Shown: positions 6,094 through 13,499 of the stretch, piece by piece
How positions within the stretch are numbered: position 1 is the first letter of the stretch
Layout of the letters: every line of letters begins with the position of its first letter
Assembly (NCBI GenBank): GCA_964584245.1
Contig: CAZOZK010000011.1
Span: 1 to 17,611 of the forward strand
Source of the DNA: CAZOZK01 sp964584245
GTDB taxonomy: Bacteria > Patescibacteriota > Microgenomatia > UBA1400 > PJMF01
Reading direction: 5' to 3'
DNA: 17,611 nt
Made by a program: the position numbers and the translations under genes
The notes under the pieces: model-generated
What the model was told of the DNA's origin: nothing
The model's database searches: none
What the model saw: the letters and a program-made list of their open reading frames with translations, nothing else

Positions 6094-6636
6094 TTATTTT
6101 TTAAGCTGTGCCATGAAGGCTTCGAACACTTCTTGCACATCTTTTTCGCCATCGACTTGAATTAATTTACCTTTGTCTCGGTAATAATCGATAACTGGTT
6201 CAGTTAATTCATGGAATAGCTCAATTCGTTTGCGGATTGCTTGCACCGTTTCATCGTCTCGATCACTAACGCGACCAGAAATTCTCCAAAGTGCTTCTTT
6301 GTCTGAAACATCGAGGAAAATAACTTTGTCCGCACCATTGCCTTCATCAAATGCTTGTGCTTGGACTACCGTTCTTGGGAATCCATCCAAAATATAGCCT
6401 TTTGCGTACTCTGGTTTGCCCAAGTAAGTTAACATAACTTCAAGCGTGGTATCATCAGGAACTAACGCGCCTGAATTTAAGGTTTCTTTGAGCCAGCGGC
6501 CGAGTTTTGATTTATCTTTTGCCATTTCACGGAACACGTGACCAGACGAGAGGTATGGAATACCTAACTCGTTAGCGAGCATATTACCTTGAGTGGATTT
6601 TCCAGCACCTTGAATACCAATTAAAACAATTTTCAT
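6094..6636 (-). CDS. adk: Adenylate kinase, short LID-less form
   Basis: Interconverts ATP + AMP and 2 ADP in the cytoplasm. The P-loop is GIQGAGKST (residues 7-15). The AMP site includes SSGHVFREM (30-38) and DGFPRT (84-89), and the catalytic arginines appear in WRISGRVSDRDD (117-128) and AIRKR (133-137). Length is 180 aa against about 215 for long forms. The LID, which in long forms carries a zinc finger or equivalent, is cut to roughly a dozen residues between R122 and R135, as in short adenylate/UMP-CMP-type kinases. ATG 6636 has AAGGA 8 nt upstream and lies 15 nt after the secY stop. CMP or UMP preference cannot be excluded from sequence alone. Confidence 0.95.
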   Translation of the reverse strand: MKIVLIGIQGAGKSTQGNMLANELGIPYLSSGHVFREMAKDKSKLGRWLKETLNSGALVPDDTTLEVMLTYLGKPEYAKGYILDGFPRTVVQAQAFDEGNGADKVIFLDVSDKEALWRISGRVSDRDDETVQAIRKRIELFHELTEPVIDYYRDKGKLIQVDGEKDVQEVFEAFMAQLKK

Positions 6637-6651
6637 TGCATGTTCCTTATA

Positions 6652-7935
6652 TTAAATATATTTGTCGTAGTTCTGACCTACGAGCATACTTTCTACTTGT
6701 TTTGCTGTTTCCAACACAACTGAGACAACGATTAAGACACTTGTTCCACCAATTGCCAAAGCTGAGACGCCGGTCGCGATTTGGGCCAGTGATGGCAAGA
6801 TGGAGATAAAGCCTAAAAATAAGGCACCGGCCAACGTAATTCTAGAAACAACATAATCCAAGAATTTTTTGGTTGGGCCACCAGGGCGAATTCCAGGAAT
6901 AAAAGCACCACTCTTTTTGAGTTCTTCAGAAATATCTTGGGTGTTAAAGAAAATAATTGCCGAGAAAAAGGTAAAGGCAAATACGACCGCAAAATACACC
7001 GCAATGTAAATTGGAGAGGTCTGACTAAACCAAATAGTAATTTTTTGACCAATGTTGATAAGATCAGCATTCTTCTGACTTATCAGCAACGAACCAACAA
7101 ATGAAGGAATAAGCATAATAGAGACTGCAAAGATGATTGGCATTACACCAGCCACGTTGACGCGGATTGGTAAATGAGTAGTCTGGCCACCAAATGATCG
7201 TGAGCCGCGGATTCTTTTTGCGTACTGGATTGGGACCTTTCGGATAGCTTCATTCATAAACACAATAAAGGAAATAATCACCATAAATAAGATCAAGAAA
7301 ATACCATTGGTCATGACTTGTTGCTGCGTTGTCACCGAGACTGCTTGCACAAATGCTTGTGGCAGTTGACTGACGATACCTGCGAACAAGATCATTGAAA
7401 TACCATTACCAAGTCCATAGAGACTGATTAATTCACCAAGCCACATCAGGATCATGCCACCGACAACCAAAGTCAAAATCATGGTAATGATAGTTAGTGG
7501 GTCAAGCGTGGTCAATAAATTTTGGGATCGCAGTAACGCGAGAACAGAAATACTCTGAAAAACACCGAGTGGCACAGCCAAAAAACGAGTGTATTGAGTG
7601 ATTTTTTCTCGGCCAGCTTCGCCATCTTTTTGTAGTTCTTTGATAGCTGGGAACACCATAGCCGCAAGTTGCAAAATAATTGAAGCGGTAATAAATGGAC
7701 TGATACCGACAGCAACTATCGAGAAATTAGATAAAGTTCCACCTGAAAAAATGTTCAATAAACTCAAGAATTGATTGCCTTGGAATAACGATTGAATACT
7801 TTGGATATCTACACCAGGAACTGGAATATGTGCGAGCAAACGATATAACAAGAAGATACCTAAAGTGAATAGGAGCTTATTTCGTAACTCTTTGTTTTCT
7901 AGGACGGAATTGAAAAAGACGCGTAGTCGATTCAC
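6652..7935 (-). CDS. secY: Protein translocase subunit SecY
   Basis: Channel subunit of the SecYEG translocon in the cytoplasmic membrane. The 427-aa protein shows about ten hydrophobic helices: roughly 21-40 (followed by the conserved HIPVPGVD), 70-92 (VGISPFITASIILQL), 114-135, 145-170, 175-197, 203-228, 258-285, 304-328, 362-387 and 390-412. The cytosolic loop GSRSFGGQTTHLPIRVNVAG (244-263) and the IRPGGPTKKFLD stretch before TM9 are the SecA/ribosome-contact regions. The start codon is GTG (7935), in the context ACAACTGTGAATCGA. An eight-A tract lies just upstream and no Shine-Dalgarno is seen. The placement between rplO and adk is typical. Confidence 0.98.
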   Translation of the reverse strand: MNRLRVFFNSVLENKELRNKLLFTLGIFLLYRLLAHIPVPGVDIQSIQSLFQGNQFLSLLNIFSGGTLSNFSIVAVGISPFITASIILQLAAMVFPAIKELQKDGEAGREKITQYTRFLAVPLGVFQSISVLALLRSQNLLTTLDPLTIITMILTLVVGGMILMWLGELISLYGLGNGISMILFAGIVSQLPQAFVQAVSVTTQQQVMTNGIFLILFMVIISFIVFMNEAIRKVPIQYAKRIRGSRSFGGQTTHLPIRVNVAGVMPIIFAVSIMLIPSFVGSLLISQKNADLINIGQKITIWFSQTSPIYIAVYFAVVFAFTFFSAIIFFNTQDISEELKKSGAFIPGIRPGGPTKKFLDYVVSRITLAGALFLGFISILPSLAQIATGVSALAIGGTSVLIVVSVVLETAKQVESMLVGQNYDKYI

Positions 7936-8004
7936 AGTTGTTTTTTTTAATTCTACTAACTTCCACTAGATTCTACTTATAGACTCTATGCAAGAAGGTT
8001 CCGA

Positions 8005-8442
8005 TTATTTCACAGAACCACCAACAGTTTCAATAGCCTTTTTTGCACTTGCACTGACCACTACTCCTTCGACGTTAATCGAACGGGTGAGTGTACCGGT
8101 ACCAATAATTTTAGCTTTTTTGAATCGTTTATCAATAACTCGCTCTAATTTTAAAGTATCTAAAGTGATTGTGGTAGCTTTCATGTTTTCAAGATCGACC
8201 AAAGATACTTCTGCAGTTGGTCGGACAACTTTAAATTTGCCTTTTCCACGCCACATTGGCATACGTTTGATTAATGGCAACTGTCCACCTTCAAACCACA
8301 AAGGAACTGTTGTTCCATTTCTAGAAATCTGACCTTTAGTACCTCTTGAAGAAGTGTGACCACCTTTTCCAGAGCCAATACCACGACCGAGTCGTTTGTT
8401 ACTTCTTTTGGCGAGTTTAGTGAGTGAGTGGAGTAATGACAT
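8005..8442 (-). CDS. rplO: 50S ribosomal protein L15 (uL15)
   Basis: Protein of 145 aa, the usual length; a late-assembling large-subunit protein with a long N-terminal arm. The N-terminus keeps the Gly/Lys-rich arm KRLGRGIGSGKGGHTSSRGTKGQ (about 16-38), followed by FEGGQLPLIKRMP and FKVVRPTAEVSL, with a C-terminal SASAKKAIETVGGSV. It starts at ATG 8442, 15 nt after the rpsE stop, with no clear Shine-Dalgarno. The rpmD gene (L30), which normally lies between rpsE and rplO, is absent. A 69-nt gap without a clear structure precedes secY. Confidence 0.97.
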   Translation of the reverse strand: MSLLHSLTKLAKRSNKRLGRGIGSGKGGHTSSRGTKGQISRNGTTVPLWFEGGQLPLIKRMPMWRGKGKFKVVRPTAEVSLVDLENMKATTITLDTLKLERVIDKRFKKAKIIGTGTLTRSINVEGVVVSASAKKAIETVGGSVK

Positions 8443-8457
8443 AAAAGTGTGCTTAGA

Positions 8458-9132
8458 TTATTTTTTAGCTGGGGTTGATTTCTTCTCACCTGATTTTTTA
8501 ACTGGCTTAGCAGCTGGTTTTGCTGCTTTTTCTGCTTGTTTTGGAGCTGCTGCTTTAGTAGCTGCTTTGTTTTCAGCTTCTTTTTGTTTTGCTTGCTCTT
8601 GTAACTCAGCAAGTTTCTTTTCTTCTTCAGCTTCTACATCTGAAATTGATCGAAGTGAAATGCCTTTTAACTGCACTAACTTAGAAATTTGCAGTAATGC
8701 TTCGAAAGTTGCGTACACGTTAGATGCTTGATTGTCGGTACCCAAAATTTTTGCTGAAATATCTCTAATACCAGCAGCTTCTACAACTGCTCGAACGGGA
8801 CCTCCAGCGATAACTCCAGAACCTTTTGGAGCTGGCTTGAGTAATACAACTCCAGCACCTTTTTTAACTTTGTATGAAAATGGAATGGTTGTTCCATCGA
8901 GTGGAACATTAATCATTTTCTTTTTTGCTTTTTTGATGCCTTTTCGGATTGCAGTAACAACGTCATGAGCTTTACCAAGTCCGACACCGACTTGACCTTT
9001 TTTATCACCAACGACCATAAGGACTGAGAAACCCATCTTGTTTCCACCTTTGGTTTTTTTAGAAACTCGAGAAATTTGAATAACTTTCTCGTCGAATTCT
9101 TTTGGTTGCTGTGATTTATCTGCGTTTCTCAT
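8458..9132 (-). CDS. rpsE: 30S ribosomal protein S5 (uS5) with charged C-terminal tail
   Basis: S5 lies at the mRNA entry side and affects decoding fidelity. The core comprises the double-stranded RNA-binding part FDEKVIQISRVSKKTKGG (13-30), FSVLMVVGDKKGQVGVGLGK (35-54), and the C-terminal domain with LKPAPKGSGVIAGGPVRAVV (98-117). It ends around residue 165. The last ~59 residues are extra. They comprise an acidic, probably helical segment (EAEEEKKLAELQEQAKQKEAE) and then a Lys/Ala/Pro-rich end finishing STPAKK. Total length is 224 aa against about 165 typical. A GAGGT within the end of rplR serves ATG 9132; the two genes are 6 nt apart. Confidence 0.97.
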   Translation of the reverse strand: MRNADKSQQPKEFDEKVIQISRVSKKTKGGNKMGFSVLMVVGDKKGQVGVGLGKAHDVVTAIRKGIKKAKKKMINVPLDGTTIPFSYKVKKGAGVVLLKPAPKGSGVIAGGPVRAVVEAAGIRDISAKILGTDNQASNVYATFEALLQISKLVQLKGISLRSISDVEAEEEKKLAELQEQAKQKEAENKAATKAAAPKQAEKAAKPAAKPVKKSGEKKSTPAKK

Positions 9133-9138
9133 AGAATG

Positions 9139-9510
9139 TTATACCTCTATACCTGCTTCTCGAACTGTTTGTGCGACAATTTTCAATTTACCGTGATAGC
9201 GATAGCTTCCGCGATCAAAAGAAAGTTTTGTTACTTTTTGCTTTTTTAATTCCGATGCGATGTGCTCAGTCAAAGCTTTTGCTTTTTCTGATTTTGTACC
9301 AGTCATCTCTTTTTTACTCTGTTTTTCGAGCATTTTTTCATTTGCTGCTGCGATTACTACACCACTATCATCATTGATGACTTGTAAGTAGGTGTATTTG
9401 TTTGATCTAAACACAGTCAATCTTGGTCGAAGCGAAGTTCCATGAATTTTAGCCCGGACTCGTGCTTTTCGTTTGATTGCTAGTTTATTTTTTCTAATTT
9501 GAATTGACAT
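9139..9510 (-). CDS. rplR: 50S ribosomal protein L18 (uL18)
   Basis: Protein of 123 aa (typical about 117) that helps carry 5S rRNA into the central protuberance together with L5. It shows the basic N-terminus (KLAIKRKARVRAKIHGTS), the RPRLTVFRSNKYTYLQVI strand region (28-45), a Lys-rich middle, and the family ending LSFDRGSYRYHGKLKIVAQTVREAG. It begins 11 nt after rplF with no evident Shine-Dalgarno, so it is probably coupled to rplF. Its neighbours rplF and rpsE are in canonical spc order. Confidence 0.97.
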   Translation of the reverse strand: MSIQIRKNKLAIKRKARVRAKIHGTSLRPRLTVFRSNKYTYLQVINDDSGVVIAAANEKMLEKQSKKEMTGTKSEKAKALTEHIASELKKQKVTKLSFDRGSYRYHGKLKIVAQTVREAGIEV

Positions 9511-9521
9511 AGGTTTTCTGC

Positions 9522-10061
9522 TTATTTAGTTGCAGTCTTTCCAGCTTTTCTCAGTACTACTTCGTCAACATAGCGGATACCTTTGCCCTTGTAAGGCTCT
9601 GGTGGTCGGACTTTTCGAATGTTAGCTGCCATCTGTCCTACTGCTTGTTTATCAATACCTTCAATAAAAATAGTATCATTACCTTCAACACTTAAGTTGA
9701 CGCCAACTTCTGGCAAAATTTCGACTGGGTGAGAGAATCCAACTGCCAAAGAAATTCCTTTTCCTTTGAGGGTGACTCTATATCCAGTACCAATCATTTT
9801 TAAAGTGATTTTGTATCCAGCAGTAACACCTTGAATATGATTGTTAATCATACTGCGAACTAATCCATGATATGCACGAATTTGTGGCAAATCAGATGTT
9901 CTAGTTACTTTAACTTCGTTTTCTTCAACACTGACTTTCACTTTTCGAAACAAAGGAGCAGTAAGTGTCCCTTTTGGGCCAGTTACTGTTACTTTGTCAT
10001 CTGCAATTTGCAGTGTGACTCCAGATGGGATAGTGATTGGTTTTACTCCGATACGTGACAT
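9522..10061 (-). CDS. rplF: 50S ribosomal protein L6 (uL6)
   Basis: Protein of 179 aa (typical 176-180) at the base of the L7/L12 stalk near the sarcin-ricin loop. It starts MSRIGVKPITIPSGV and carries VTGPKGTL. The second repeat holds YKGKGIRY, in the region that normally reads EPYKGKGI; it is preceded by IRKVRPPEP and ends in a short basic tail. ATG 10061 was preferred over an in-frame ATG eleven codons upstream (10094), because that extension overlaps the end of rpsH and is not seen in L6. The gap from rpsH is 4 nt, implying coupling. Confidence 0.97.
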   Translation of the reverse strand: MSRIGVKPITIPSGVTLQIADDKVTVTGPKGTLTAPLFRKVKVSVEENEVKVTRTSDLPQIRAYHGLVRSMINNHIQGVTAGYKITLKMIGTGYRVTLKGKGISLAVGFSHPVEILPEVGVNLSVEGNDTIFIEGIDKQAVGQMAANIRKVRPPEPYKGKGIRYVDEVVLRKAGKTATK

Positions 10062-10065
10062 AGTT

Positions 10066-10455
10066 TTACCATACCTGACAGAGCACTTCGCCACCAGAAT
10101 TTGTCTGGCGAGCTTTTGTGTCAGTCATGACCCCTTTACTTGTTGAAAGAACAGTTATTCCATATCCACCGAGTGCTTTTGGAATATCTTTAACGTTTGA
10201 ATAAATACGTCTACCTGGCTTTGAAACACGTCGTACATCTGTAATAGCTGGAACTTTTCCAACATATTTAAGAGATACTTCGATGATAGCTTGTGGAATC
10301 TGTGGTTTAACTACCATTCCGGTAATATACCCTTCTTCTACGAGGATACTAGCGAGAGCTTCTTTCACTTTGGAGTGAGGAATCTCTACATTAGTATGCC
10401 CTGCTAACAAGGCATTCTTTATTCTGATGATCATGTCTGCTATTGGATCCGTCAT
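10066..10455 (-). CDS. rpsH: 30S ribosomal protein S8 (uS8)
   Basis: Protein of 129 aa, the usual length. It is a primary binder of helix 21 of 16S rRNA; in E. coli it is the translational repressor of the spc operon. It begins MTDPIADMIIRIKNALLAGH with VEIPHSKVK, then KPGRRIYSNVKDIPKALGGYGITVLSTSKGVMTD, and ends with the signature GGEVLCQVW. The start lies one base after the rpsN stop (AAATAACATG), so translation is probably coupled. I could not recognise an S8-like target site near rplE by eye. Confidence 0.98.
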   Translation of the reverse strand: MTDPIADMIIRIKNALLAGHTNVEIPHSKVKEALASILVEEGYITGMVVKPQIPQAIIEVSLKYVGKVPAITDVRRVSKPGRRIYSNVKDIPKALGGYGITVLSTSKGVMTDTKARQTNSGGEVLCQVW

Positions 10456-10456
10456 G

Positions 10457-10687
10457 TTATTTACTTGCTTTTACCACACCTGGTAATTCACCTCTTACTG
10501 CTAATTCTCTAAATGTTAAACGACTTAAACCGAAGTATCTCATGTATCCACGAGGTCGGCCTGTTATTTTACACCGGTTCTCTCCTCTGGTCGAGACCCG
10601 ATTTGGAACAGTTACTCCTGACTTGCGAAGAGCTTCTCGCTTAGCCAAAAGTCGGTTTGATTTAATAATTTTTGATGTTTTCGCCAT
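10457..10687 (-). CDS. rpsN: 30S ribosomal protein S14 (uS14), short zinc-free form
   Basis: S14 packs into the small-subunit head next to S3 and S10. The 76-aa protein has NRCKITGRPRGYMRYFGLSR and FRELAVRGELPGVVKAS, the core of the family. It keeps only one cysteine (C39), so it cannot form the CxxC-CxxC zinc site found in the 61-aa C+ S14. It is also shorter than the ~100-aa C- form of E. coli. The near-universal last residue Trp (KASW) is Lys here. It starts at ATG 10687, 22 nt after rplE, with A-rich upstream sequence and no Shine-Dalgarno. Confidence 0.96.
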   Translation of the reverse strand: MAKTSKIIKSNRLLAKREALRKSGVTVPNRVSTRGENRCKITGRPRGYMRYFGLSRLTFRELAVRGELPGVVKASK

Positions 10688-10709
10688 ACTGTTTTAACTT
10701 TATTTGTAT

Positions 10710-11270
10710 TTACTTATTTTCTGGTTTTACAAACGGCAATTTCAAAGCTTTGAGTAAAGCTAAGCCGTGTTCATCTGATACTGCTGAAGTAACGATGGTA
10801 ACTTGTAATCCTCGAATACCTGCAATTTTATCATAGTCTATCTCTGGAAAGATAATCTGTTCTTGAATTCCAAAACTATAATTACCATGTCCATCGAGTT
10901 CCATAGGAATGCCACGGAAGTCTTTCACACGTGGTAAGCCAATTGAGATAAGTTTGTCTAAGAAGTCCCACATCTTGGAACCTCGAAGCGTAACCATAAC
11001 TCCCATAACATCACCTTCGCGAAGTTTGAAACCTGCGATAGATATTCTGGCTTTGGTTATTTGTGGTGTTTGACCAGTAATAACTTTGAATTGTTCAACT
11101 ACGTTTTCAGCTACAACAACTCGTTGTCTTGGGTTAGCTGGAAAATCAGTAATACCCGTGTTCACTACAATTTTCTTGATTTGAGGAACTGCAAAAGCAT
11201 TCTCCAATTTAAGATCTTTTTGTAATTGACCTTTGAGTTCTTGCTGGTATTTTTGTTGTAATCTATTCAT
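10710..11270 (-). CDS. rplE: 50S ribosomal protein L5 (uL5)
   Basis: Protein of 186 aa (typical about 180) that binds 5S rRNA and contacts P-site tRNA. Features in order: basic N-terminal helix, PQIKKIVVNTGI (29-40), TGQTPQITKARISIAGFKLREGD (64-86), VTLRGSKMWDFLDKLISIGLPRVKDFRG, then NYSFGIQEQIIFPEIDYDK and the GLQVTIVTSA strand. It follows rplX by 15 nt. No clear Shine-Dalgarno precedes ATG 11270. Confidence 0.98.
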   Translation of the reverse strand: MNRLQQKYQQELKGQLQKDLKLENAFAVPQIKKIVVNTGITDFPANPRQRVVVAENVVEQFKVITGQTPQITKARISIAGFKLREGDVMGVMVTLRGSKMWDFLDKLISIGLPRVKDFRGIPMELDGHGNYSFGIQEQIIFPEIDYDKIAGIRGLQVTIVTSAVSDEHGLALLKALKLPFVKPENK

Positions 11271-11285
11271 ATATTCTAGTATCTG

Positions 11286-11615
11286 TTACTTTTTTGTAAC
11301 AGCTTTTGGTTCTGGAACAACTGTGCCACTCTTTTTAAACATTCTCACTTTTGTGCCATCTTTTGCAACCTTGTAGCCAACTCGATCTGCTTTTCCTTTT
11401 TCATTTAGAATAGCGATGTTTGCTGTAGGTAATGCTCTCTCTTTTCGAATCTTTTCTCCTGGTCGACCGTTGAAAGGCTTAACATGTTTTACATACATAT
11501 TAACTTCTTTAACTACAACAGTAGCTTTTTCTGGGTTAGTTACGAGAATCTCGCTTACTTTACCCTTGTCTTTGCCAGCGGTTACGATGACTTTGTCACC
11601 AACTTTATATTTCAC
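11286..11615 (-). CDS. rplX: 50S ribosomal protein L24 (uL24), GTG start
   Basis: Protein of 109 aa (typical 100-105) that initiates large-subunit assembly and lies near the tunnel exit. The KOW motif spans KYKVGDKVIVTAGKDKGKVS (2-21), followed by VKHVKPFNGRPGEKIRKE. The start codon is GTG at 11615 in GGAGGTATTGTGA: a full Shine-Dalgarno core followed by a 4-nt GTGA overlap with the rplN stop codon. This is classic termination-reinitiation coupling between L14 and L24. The last ~10 residues (VPEPKAVTKK) are a short basic extension. Confidence 0.97.
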   Translation of the reverse strand: MKYKVGDKVIVTAGKDKGKVSEILVTNPEKATVVVKEVNMYVKHVKPFNGRPGEKIRKERALPTANIAILNEKGKADRVGYKVAKDGTKVRMFKKSGTVVPEPKAVTKK

Positions 11616-11986
11616 AATACCTCCGGTGCTAAACTAGCTATTTTATTAAATCCTCTGTCTTTTACTTCTCTTGCAATTGGACCAAATACACGTGATCCAA
11701 CTGGTTCAGGATTGTCTCTAGATTCAACAATCACTGCTGCATTGTCATCAAAACGAATATACTCGCCAGATGGTCTGCGATTTTCTTTTCTAGTTCTCAC
11801 AATAACTGCGCGAACTTTTTCTCCTTTTTTAATAGTACCTTTTGCATCAGCACTAATAACAGAAGCCACAACTACATCACCAACATATCCGAAACGTCGA
11901 GTTGACCCTCCGTATACCTGTATGACTCGAATCTTCTTAGCTCCGCTGTTGTCAGCAACATCTAGAACCGAGCGTAATTGTATCAT
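11612..11986 (-). CDS. rplN: 50S ribosomal protein L14 (uL14)
   Basis: Protein of 124 aa, standard length, at the subunit interface, where it forms bridge B8 and binds translation GTPase-associated regions. It begins MIQLRSVLDVADNSGAKKIR, then YVGDVVVASV, GEKVRAVIVRTRKENRRPSG, FDDNAAVIV, and ends GSRVFGPIAREVKDRGFNKIASLAPEVL, all family hallmarks. AAAGGA lies upstream of ATG 11986, 9 nt after rpsQ. The stop is TGA, one of only two TGA stops in the window, and it overlaps the rplX start. Confidence 0.98.
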   Translation of the reverse strand: MIQLRSVLDVADNSGAKKIRVIQVYGGSTRRFGYVGDVVVASVISADAKGTIKKGEKVRAVIVRTRKENRRPSGEYIRFDDNAAVIVESRDNPEPVGSRVFGPIAREVKDRGFNKIASLAPEVL

Positions 11987-11995
11987 TATATTCCT

Positions 11996-12229
11996 TTAAT
12001 CGTTTACTATTTGCGTTACTTTAAATCGTTTTGTCTTACTCATTGGTCGTACTTCTTGAATAGTAACTGTTTGACCAAGCTCTAAATTCATATCTTCATA
12101 GTGTGAAGAGAATTTTTTACTTCTCTTAACATATTTTTTATACAATGGATGCTGCCATTCACGGGTTACCGTAACAGTAGCTGTCTTTTGTGCTTTCAAT
12201 GAAGTCACAATGCCTTGTAATATTTTCAT
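11996..12229 (-). CDS. rpsQ: 30S ribosomal protein S17 (uS17)
   Basis: A 77-aa OB-fold primary 16S rRNA binder, close to the usual 80-85 aa. It shows LQGIVTSLKAQKTATVTVTR (4-23), then HPLYKKYVKRSKKFSSHYED and GQTVTIQEVRPMSKTKRFKV near the end. ATG 12229 overlaps the rpmC stop in an ATGA tetranucleotide, implying coupled translation with L29. Gene order rpmC-rpsQ-rplN is canonical. Confidence 0.97.
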   Translation of the reverse strand: MKILQGIVTSLKAQKTATVTVTREWQHPLYKKYVKRSKKFSSHYEDMNLELGQTVTIQEVRPMSKTKRFKVTQIVND

Positions 12230-12429
12230 ACGTTCAACTCTTTCTCTCGCAAGATCGTTCTGACCCGTGCGATTGATTTTCTTAACACTTTGAGTGATGC
12301 AGTGTTACTTAATTTGTTTACTGCATGCTCAACTCTTGATTTACCTAATTCTGCTTCCATTTTCTGCAATTGAGCTGTTAACTCAGATACAGTTAATTCG
12401 TGGAGTGATTTTTTGTCTTGCTTTTTCAT
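12226..12429 (-). CDS. rpmC: 50S ribosomal protein L29 (uL29)
   Basis: A 67-aa two-helix protein at the tunnel exit that forms part of the docking site for SRP and trigger factor. It begins MKKQDKKSLHELTVSELTAQ and has the C-terminal helix VLRKSIARVRTILREKEL. ATG 12429 is placed 5 nt after AAGGG of AAAGGGTGATT. An in-frame GTG two codons earlier (12435) would overlap that ribosome binding site, so the shorter form is preferred. It lies 9 nt after rplP and ends in TGA overlapping the rpsQ start. Confidence 0.96.
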   Translation of the reverse strand: MKKQDKKSLHELTVSELTAQLQKMEAELGKSRVEHAVNKLSNTASLKVLRKSIARVRTILREKELNV

Positions 12430-12438
12430 AATCACCCT

Positions 12439-12843
12439 TTATTTCGATACCATGGTGGTTTTCACCGATATTTTGTGTCCAGCTTTTCTCAAAGCTTGCA
12501 TTGCCACTTCTTTTTCTAATCCACCGACTTCGAATAAAATCATACCTGGTCTTACAACTGCTACGTATCGATCGGTATCACCTTTTCCACTACCCATTTT
12601 GACGCCAACTGGTTTCTTACTAACTGGTTTGTCTGGGAAGACTCGAATCCAGTATTTGCCAGCTCGTTTGGTCATAAACGTAATTTTTTTACGTGCAGCT
12701 TCAATTTGTCGAGCGGAAACCCAACCTGATGAAAGTGCTTTAATACCATACTCACCAAAAGCAAGCTCAGCACCTCTAGTGACAGTGCCACGTCGCTTGC
12801 CTCGAAAGGCTTTTCGGTATTTCATTTTCTTAGGCTGTAACAT
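12439..12843 (-). CDS. rplP: 50S ribosomal protein L16 (uL16)
   Basis: Protein of 134 aa (typical 136-140) near the A-site tRNA elbow, added late in large-subunit assembly. It starts MLQPKKMKYRKAFRGKRRG, then FGEYGIKALSSGWVSARQIE, YWIRVFPDKPVSKKPVGVKM, GSGKGDTDRYVAVVRPG and the terminal helix with QALRKAGHKISVKT. The gene starts in a TAATG overlap with rpsC. A GAGAGG in the rpsC end serves as Shine-Dalgarno, so the two are coupled. Confidence 0.98.
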   Translation of the reverse strand: MLQPKKMKYRKAFRGKRRGTVTRGAELAFGEYGIKALSSGWVSARQIEAARKKITFMTKRAGKYWIRVFPDKPVSKKPVGVKMGSGKGDTDRYVAVVRPGMILFEVGGLEKEVAMQALRKAGHKISVKTTMVSK

Positions 12844-13493
12844 TATGCTACCTCTCCCTTATATATCCATACTTTAATTCCAACGTATCCTGATCGTGTT
12901 GCTGCAGGCATTTGATAGTAATCAATGTTTGCGCGCAATGTTTGAGTAGGAACTGATCCTTCTGCATATTTTTCAGTACGACCAATTTCTGCTCCACCGA
13001 TGCGACCAGAAAGAGCAATTTTAACACCTTTTGCTCCAGCTTGCATGACCTTTTCTAAACCTTGGCTCACTGCTCGACGGTGAGGGTATCTTTTTCCAAG
13101 TTGTTCAGCGATTCTTTCAGCGACTAATTTTGAACTTAGGTCTGGGTTTCGCTCTTCTTCTACTTTAATATCAATTTTTAATTTATTTCTTTTTTCTTTT
13201 GATGTGTTGATCAATTTCTCTAATTCTTCACTCAAAAGTCTCAAGTTATCTCCACCTTTGCCGATAACGACACCTGGTCTTGAAACGAGTAATACCAATT
13301 TAAGAGCAGTAACTGATCTTTCGATATTAATGCGCACTAATCCAGCACTCTCTAATCGTTTCTTCAAGAATTGTCGAATCTTGTAATCCTCAAGAACAAC
13401 AGATTGGTACTGTGATTTAGAAGCATACCACAGTGAGCTCCACGAAAACGTGTTGCCTAGACGGAAGCTGATTGGATTTACTTTTTGTCCCAT
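12843..13493 (-). CDS. rpsC: 30S ribosomal protein S3 (uS3)
   Basis: Protein of 216 aa (typical 210-235) that lines the mRNA entry tunnel and has helicase-related residues. It begins MGQKVNPISFRLG, with the aromatic SWSSLWYASKSQY segment. A type II KH domain contains VVIGKGGDNL (GxxG at 78-81). The C-terminal domain follows with GAKGVKIALSGRIGGAEIGR, YAEGSVPTQTLRANIDYY and GYVGIKVWIYKGE. An AAGGA lies directly after the rplV stop, before ATG 13493. It abuts rplV (6 nt) and overlaps rplP by one base. Confidence 0.98.
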   Translation of the reverse strand: MGQKVNPISFRLGNTFSWSSLWYASKSQYQSVVLEDYKIRQFLKKRLESAGLVRINIERSVTALKLVLLVSRPGVVIGKGGDNLRLLSEELEKLINTSKEKRNKLKIDIKVEEERNPDLSSKLVAERIAEQLGKRYPHRRAVSQGLEKVMQAGAKGVKIALSGRIGGAEIGRTEKYAEGSVPTQTLRANIDYYQMPAATRSGYVGIKVWIYKGEVA

Positions 13494-13499
13494 AATTCC

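Noticed and set aside
5298..6152. MetAP start at ATG 6152 giving an N-terminal CKKC motif
   Set aside because: The extra 27 residues lie mostly within the end of adk in another frame, the motif is a lone CxxC, and ATG 6071 has a better upstream sequence and gives a normal MetAP length.
7936..8004. Promoter for secY in the 69-nt gap after rplO
   Set aside because: TATAAG- and TAGAAT-like hexamers are present but none is paired with a -35 at usable spacing; the evidence is too weak.
9522..10094. L6 start at ATG 10094
   Set aside because: The 11 added residues overlap the end of rpsH and are absent from L6; MSRIGVKPI at 10061 is the standard beginning.
11612..12228. TGA recoding as glycine (code 25)
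   Set aside because: TGA ends rplN and rpmC exactly at their normal C-termini, overlapping the next start codons, so TGA is a stop here.
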